From Candidatus Omnitrophota bacterium (GTDB lineage: Bacteria > Omnitrophota > Gorgyraeia > Aquiviventales > Aquiviventaceae), in contig JACQRG010000025.1 of NCBI GenBank assembly GCA_016206565.1, positions 1 through 15,371 of the forward strand: a stretch of 15,371 nt of DNA. Direction: 5' to 3'. Shown piece after piece: positions 12,854 through 15,371 of the stretch (positions are counted from its first letter, which is position 1; each line of letters opens with the position of its first letter). The position numbers were made by a program, and so were the translations under genes. Below the pieces are notes generated by a model, which saw only the letters and a program-made list of their open reading frames with translations, did no database searches and was not told the DNA's origin.

Positions 12854-14799
12854 CTGCTCACCGCTTTGCCGACGGCCTGCTGCAGCGCCTGGGCGCTGAA
12901 GGGCTTGTGCAGCACCGCGGCGCAGCGCGGCACCGCGAGCATCCGCTGCTCGACGTCGGGCGTGATCGAGCCGGTCATCGCCAGGATGTTGAGCGCCGGC
13001 TGCGCCTTGACCGCCTCCTCGATGAGCGCGAAGCCGTCCATCTCCGGCATGCGCAGGTCGGTCAGCAGCAGGTCGTAGGGCACGCGCTTGAGGATGTCCA
13101 GCGCCCGGTCCGCGGACGGCACCACCTGCACCTCGTAGGCCTCCTGCAGGATGCGCGCGCACAGCAGCCGGATCGAGGCGTCGTCATCCACGATGAGCAC
13201 GCGCCGCTTGCCCTGCCCGTCCCGCGCGGGCGGCGCGGCCGCAGGCGCAGGCCGCTCGGGCGCGGCCGTCGCCTCCAGTTGCCTCGGGAAGAACAGATGG
13301 AACGCCGTCCCGCGCCCCGGGGCCGTGTCAATGGTGATGAAGCCGCCGTGCTGCTGGACGACCCCGTAGACCACCGCCAGCCCGAGCCCGGTGCCCTTGC
13401 CCGGCTTCTTGGTCGTGAAGAACGGTTCGAAGATCCGGGCCGCCACCTGCGCCTCCATCCCCAGCCCCGCATCCTGGACCGAGAGCCGCACGTACTCGCC
13501 CGCCTTGGCCGAGGGCTGCCGCGCGGCTTCATCCGGCCCCACGCGCGCGGCGGCGGTGCGGATCGTCAGGCTGCCGCCCGCGGGCATGGCGTCGCGGGCA
13601 TTCGAGGCGAGGTTCATGAGGATTTGCTCGAAGCCGGTCAAATCCAGGCTCGCGTACAGGGCGTGGGGCTCGAGCTCCAACCGCAGGCTGATCGGTTCTC
13701 CGACGAGCTGCTGGAGGAGCCGGCTCATCTGCTGGACGGTCTGGTTGACGTCAATCACCTTGGGCTGCAGCCGCTGGCGGCGGCCGAAGGCCAGCAGCTG
13801 CTGCACCATGCGGGAGGCGCTTTCGGCCGCGTGGGCGATTTCATCCAGGTCGTTGATGAGCGCTGGGTCGTCGCGGTGGCGCGACCGGATGAAGAAGGCG
13901 AAGCCGAGGATCACCTGCAGGAAATTGTTGAAGTCGTGCGCGATGCCCCCGGCGAAGCGGCCGATGGTCTCCATCTGCTGGGTCTGGCGCAGCTGCTCCT
14001 GGAGCCGTTGCCGCTCCAGCTCGCTGTGCTTGCGCTCGGTGATGTCGGCGCCGAAGATCAGAAACCCCATCGGCTCGCCGGTCTCGCTGCGCATCGGCGA
14101 GACGGTCAGGCCCAGCATCCCGGTCCGCCCATTGGCGGACGCAAACGGCAGCTCGTCAATGCGCGCGGAACGCCCGGAGGCGCGGCACCGCGAGATGCAG
14201 CCCTGGATTTCCGCGGCCTCCCACCTCACGGAGACCTCGGCCAGCGGCCGGCCGAGGGCCTGGGCCGCCGGCAGGCCGAAGGTGTCCTGCGCGACCGCGT
14301 TCCAGTGGGTGACGAGGCCGTCGGGGCCCAGGCCGATGAGGATGGAGGGGATCGCCGCGACCAGCTGGGCGGTGAGCCCGTGCGCGGCGCGCACCTCGTC
14401 CTCGCCGCGCTGGCGCTCCATCGCGTAGCGCATGGAGCGCGTCAGCAGGGTCGGGTAGACCTGGATGTAGCCCTTGACGAGGTAATCCTGCGCGCCGTGC
14501 TGCAGGGCCTGCGTGGCGAGCGCGTCGTCGTCCGAGGCCGTCAGGACGACGACCGGCACGCGGGGAGCGCGCTGGCGGATGGCGGTGAGGGTCGCGAGCC
14601 CCTCGCTGTCCGGCAGGCGCAGGTCCAAGAGGACGAGGTCGAGGGATTCTTTGGCCAGCAGCTCCAGCGCGGTCGAGAGCCGCTCGGCGTGCAGCAGCCG
14701 CAGCGGCAGGTGGGGCTCGTGGGTCAGGACTTCGCGGATGAGACGGGTGTCTTCCGCGGTGTCCTCCACCAGCAGGACGCGGACGGGCTGCTCCGACAT
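12850..14799 (-). CDS. Hybrid sensor histidine kinase: receiver-PAS-HisKA-HATPase-receiver
   Basis: A 649-residue protein with no membrane segment, so probably cytosolic. An N-terminal receiver (about 5-120) has the acidic pair Glu 12/Asp 13, phospho-acceptor Asp 59, Thr 87 and Lys 109. A PAS domain (about 140-255) ends in GADITERKHSE. The dimerisation helix has the H-box FAGGIAHDFNNFLQ with His 288. The ATPase domain has Asn 396/400 (NLASNARDA), DAGLGM (443-448) and GTGLGL (469-474). After an Ala/Pro linker, a second receiver (about 532-645) has acidic Asp 538-540, Asp 581 and Lys 632. The HDFNN kinase class often feeds a relay. No DNA-binding output regulator is encoded beside it, so its target is unknown. 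The N-terminal receiver means its input may itself be a phosphorylation. The start is the ATG at 14799. Confidence 0.93.
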   Translation of the reverse strand: MSEQPVRVLLVEDTAEDTRLIREVLTHEPHLPLRLLHAERLSTALELLAKESLDLVLLDLRLPDSEGLATLTAIRQRAPRVPVVVLTASDDDALATQALQHGAQDYLVKGYIQVYPTLLTRSMRYAMERQRGEDEVRAAHGLTAQLVAAIPSILIGLGPDGLVTHWNAVAQDTFGLPAAQALGRPLAEVSVRWEAAEIQGCISRCRASGRSARIDELPFASANGRTGMLGLTVSPMRSETGEPMGFLIFGADITERKHSELERQRLQEQLRQTQQMETIGRFAGGIAHDFNNFLQVILGFAFFIRSRHRDDPALINDLDEIAHAAESASRMVQQLLAFGRRQRLQPKVIDVNQTVQQMSRLLQQLVGEPISLRLELEPHALYASLDLTGFEQILMNLASNARDAMPAGGSLTIRTAAARVGPDEAARQPSAKAGEYVRLSVQDAGLGMEAQVAARIFEPFFTTKKPGKGTGLGLAVVYGVVQQHGGFITIDTAPGRGTAFHLFFPRQLEATAAPERPAPAAAPPARDGQGKRRVLIVDDDASIRLLCARILQEAYEVQVVPSADRALDILKRVPYDLLLTDLRMPEMDGFALIEEAVKAQPALNILAMTGSITPDVEQRMLAVPRCAAVLHKPFSAQALQQAVGKAVSS

Positions 14800-14817
14800 C
14801 CCTCTGCGCCAGATGTC

Positions 14818-14898
14818 AGGTGATAGGTGTTAGGTGATAGGTGATGGGGGCGCGGAAACCGCTACACCCTGTCACCTCTCACCTATCACCTTTCACCT
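14818..14898. repeat. Inverted array of AGGTGAN heptamers (large hairpin)
   Basis: Four contiguous heptamers run on the plus strand (14818-14845: AGGTGAT, AGGTGTT, AGGTGAT, AGGTGAT). Four more run on the minus strand (14871-14898: AGGTGAA, AGGTGAT, AGGTGAG, AGGTGAC). The two arrays are complementary at 24 of 28 positions around a 25-base centre. The right array reaches into the stop codon of the MoeB-rhodanese gene. No T-run follows the hairpin in the direction of transcription. The gap between the two minus-strand genes consists almost entirely of this element. Confidence 0.85.
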
Positions 14899-15371
14899 AG
14901 TATCTCGCCATCTCCGGATCCACCTCGCAGGCCCAGGCATCAATGCCGCCCTGCAGGTGTTTGAGCTTCTTGAACCCGAAGCGCTGCAGCGTCTTGATGG
15001 CCTGGAGGCTGCGCTGGCCGTGGTGGCAGTAGGTGATGATCGTGTCGGCGGTATCCAGCTCGTTCGCGCGCAGGTGCAGCTCGGAGAGCGGGATCAGCCG
15101 CGCCCCTTCGATGCGCACGATGTCGAACTCATGCGGCTCGCGCACGTCCAGCAGCACCGCCTTCGGATCCTGCTTGAGCGCCTGCTGGACCTCCTCCGGG
15201 CTTAAGTCATGCTCCCCGCCGCCCGCCTCACCCTCCTGCCCCCGCCCGAGGCCGCAGAACGCCTCGTAGTCAATCAGCTGCGTGATCGTCGGATGGTCTC
15301 CGCAGACCGGGCAGGCGGGATTGCGCTTGAGCTGCACCTGCCGGAACTCCATCTTCAGCGCGTTGTAGAGC
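14897..15371 (-). CDS. MoeB/ThiF-type adenylyltransferase fused to a rhodanese domain (C-terminal part, right edge)
   Basis: The frame is open to the right edge; the Met at 15352 is internal, since LYNALK precedes it as in MoeB proteins. The visible part has two sections. First, the end of the E1-like adenylyltransferase, FRQVQLKRNPACPVCGDHP with a CxxC that is half of the usual zinc site, then ITQLIDYEAFCG. Second, a rhodanese domain (LLDVREPHEFDIVRIEGA) with the active-site loop YCHHGQRS, whose Cys would carry the persulfide. Such fusions activate the C-terminal Gly of a ubiquitin-like sulfur carrier (MoaD, ThiS or CysO type) and load it with sulfur. Which pathway cannot be told without the rest of the gene and its neighbours. 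A Gly/Glu linker joins the two domains. Confidence 0.9.
   Translation of the reverse strand, partial: LYNALKMEFRQVQLKRNPACPVCGDHPTITQLIDYEAFCGLGRGQEGEAGGGEHDLSPEEVQQALKQDPKAVLLDVREPHEFDIVRIEGARLIPLSELHLRANELDTADTIITYCHHGQRSLQAIKTLQRFGFKKLKHLQGGIDAWACEVDPEMARY

Noticed and set aside
11075..13162. Long minus-strand open frame (695 codons) antisense to the ABC exporter
   Set aside because: Low-complexity Arg/Gly/Asp composition, no domains, and it overlaps a fully supported transporter and the end of the kinase.
12751..14823. Long plus-strand open frame (690 codons) antisense to the sensor kinase
   Set aside because: It has no recognisable domain, is rich in Arg/Gly/Gln/His as antisense GC-rich frames are, and mirrors a gene with complete kinase motifs.
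14818..14898. Rho-independent terminator for the MoeB-rhodanese gene
   Set aside because: The stem is large but AT/GC mixed, has a long centre and no T-run after it on the transcribed strand.

Overview
This is a GC-rich bacterial window with tightly packed genes. It looks like chromosome from an uncultivated, Gram-negative-type lineage. The nearest match I can recall is Omnitrophota-like genomes, because of the secreted proteins with VGIGTTSP and CC-ending tails, the heptamer repeats and the NuoE-NuoF fusion. That assignment is a recollection and has low confidence. I see no rRNA, tRNA, CRISPR, integrase or transposase.

Layout. Positions 1-1077 (+): the 3' end of one secreted Cys-rich protein gene, overlapping by ATGA a complete gene for a similar protein. 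Positions 1078-1224: a convergent gap filled by a roughly 97-bp palindromic repeat element. Positions 1225-10354 (-): one operon, nuoA-B-C-D-(EF fusion)-G-H-I, followed at once by a TetA-like MFS transporter. Most junctions are ATGA or TGATG overlaps. The promoter region (10355-10491) carries a Rex-like/TGTGA-N6-TCACA operator. Positions 10472-10900 (-): a pyruvoyl-type SpeD-family decarboxylase, with its own promoter and a leader holding a terminator-like hairpin. Positions 11087-12853 (+): an MsbA-type ABC exporter transcribed divergently, apparently from an extended -10 promoter so close to the ATG that the mRNA may be leaderless. Positions 12850-14799 (-): a hybrid sensor kinase whose stop codon overlaps that of the exporter. 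Positions 14800-14896: a heptamer inverted repeat. Positions 14897-15371 (-): the C-terminal part of a MoeB/ThiF-type adenylyltransferase fused to a rhodanese domain, running off the right edge.

How the genes work together. The nuo operon encodes the NADH-oxidising arm (EF, G), the connecting and quinone-site subunits (B, C, D, I) and membrane subunits A and H of complex I. The antiporter-like subunits J, K, L, M and N are absent here and must be elsewhere if the complex pumps protons. A Rex-type operator would tie expression to the NADH/NAD+ ratio. The most interesting items are the SpeD homologue that keeps the pyruvoyl catalytic triad but seems to lack AdoMet-binding residues, its attenuator-like leader, the Rex-like operator, the NuoE-NuoF fusion, the nuo operon ending after nuoI with an MFS gene, and three different short-repeat elements at gene boundaries.
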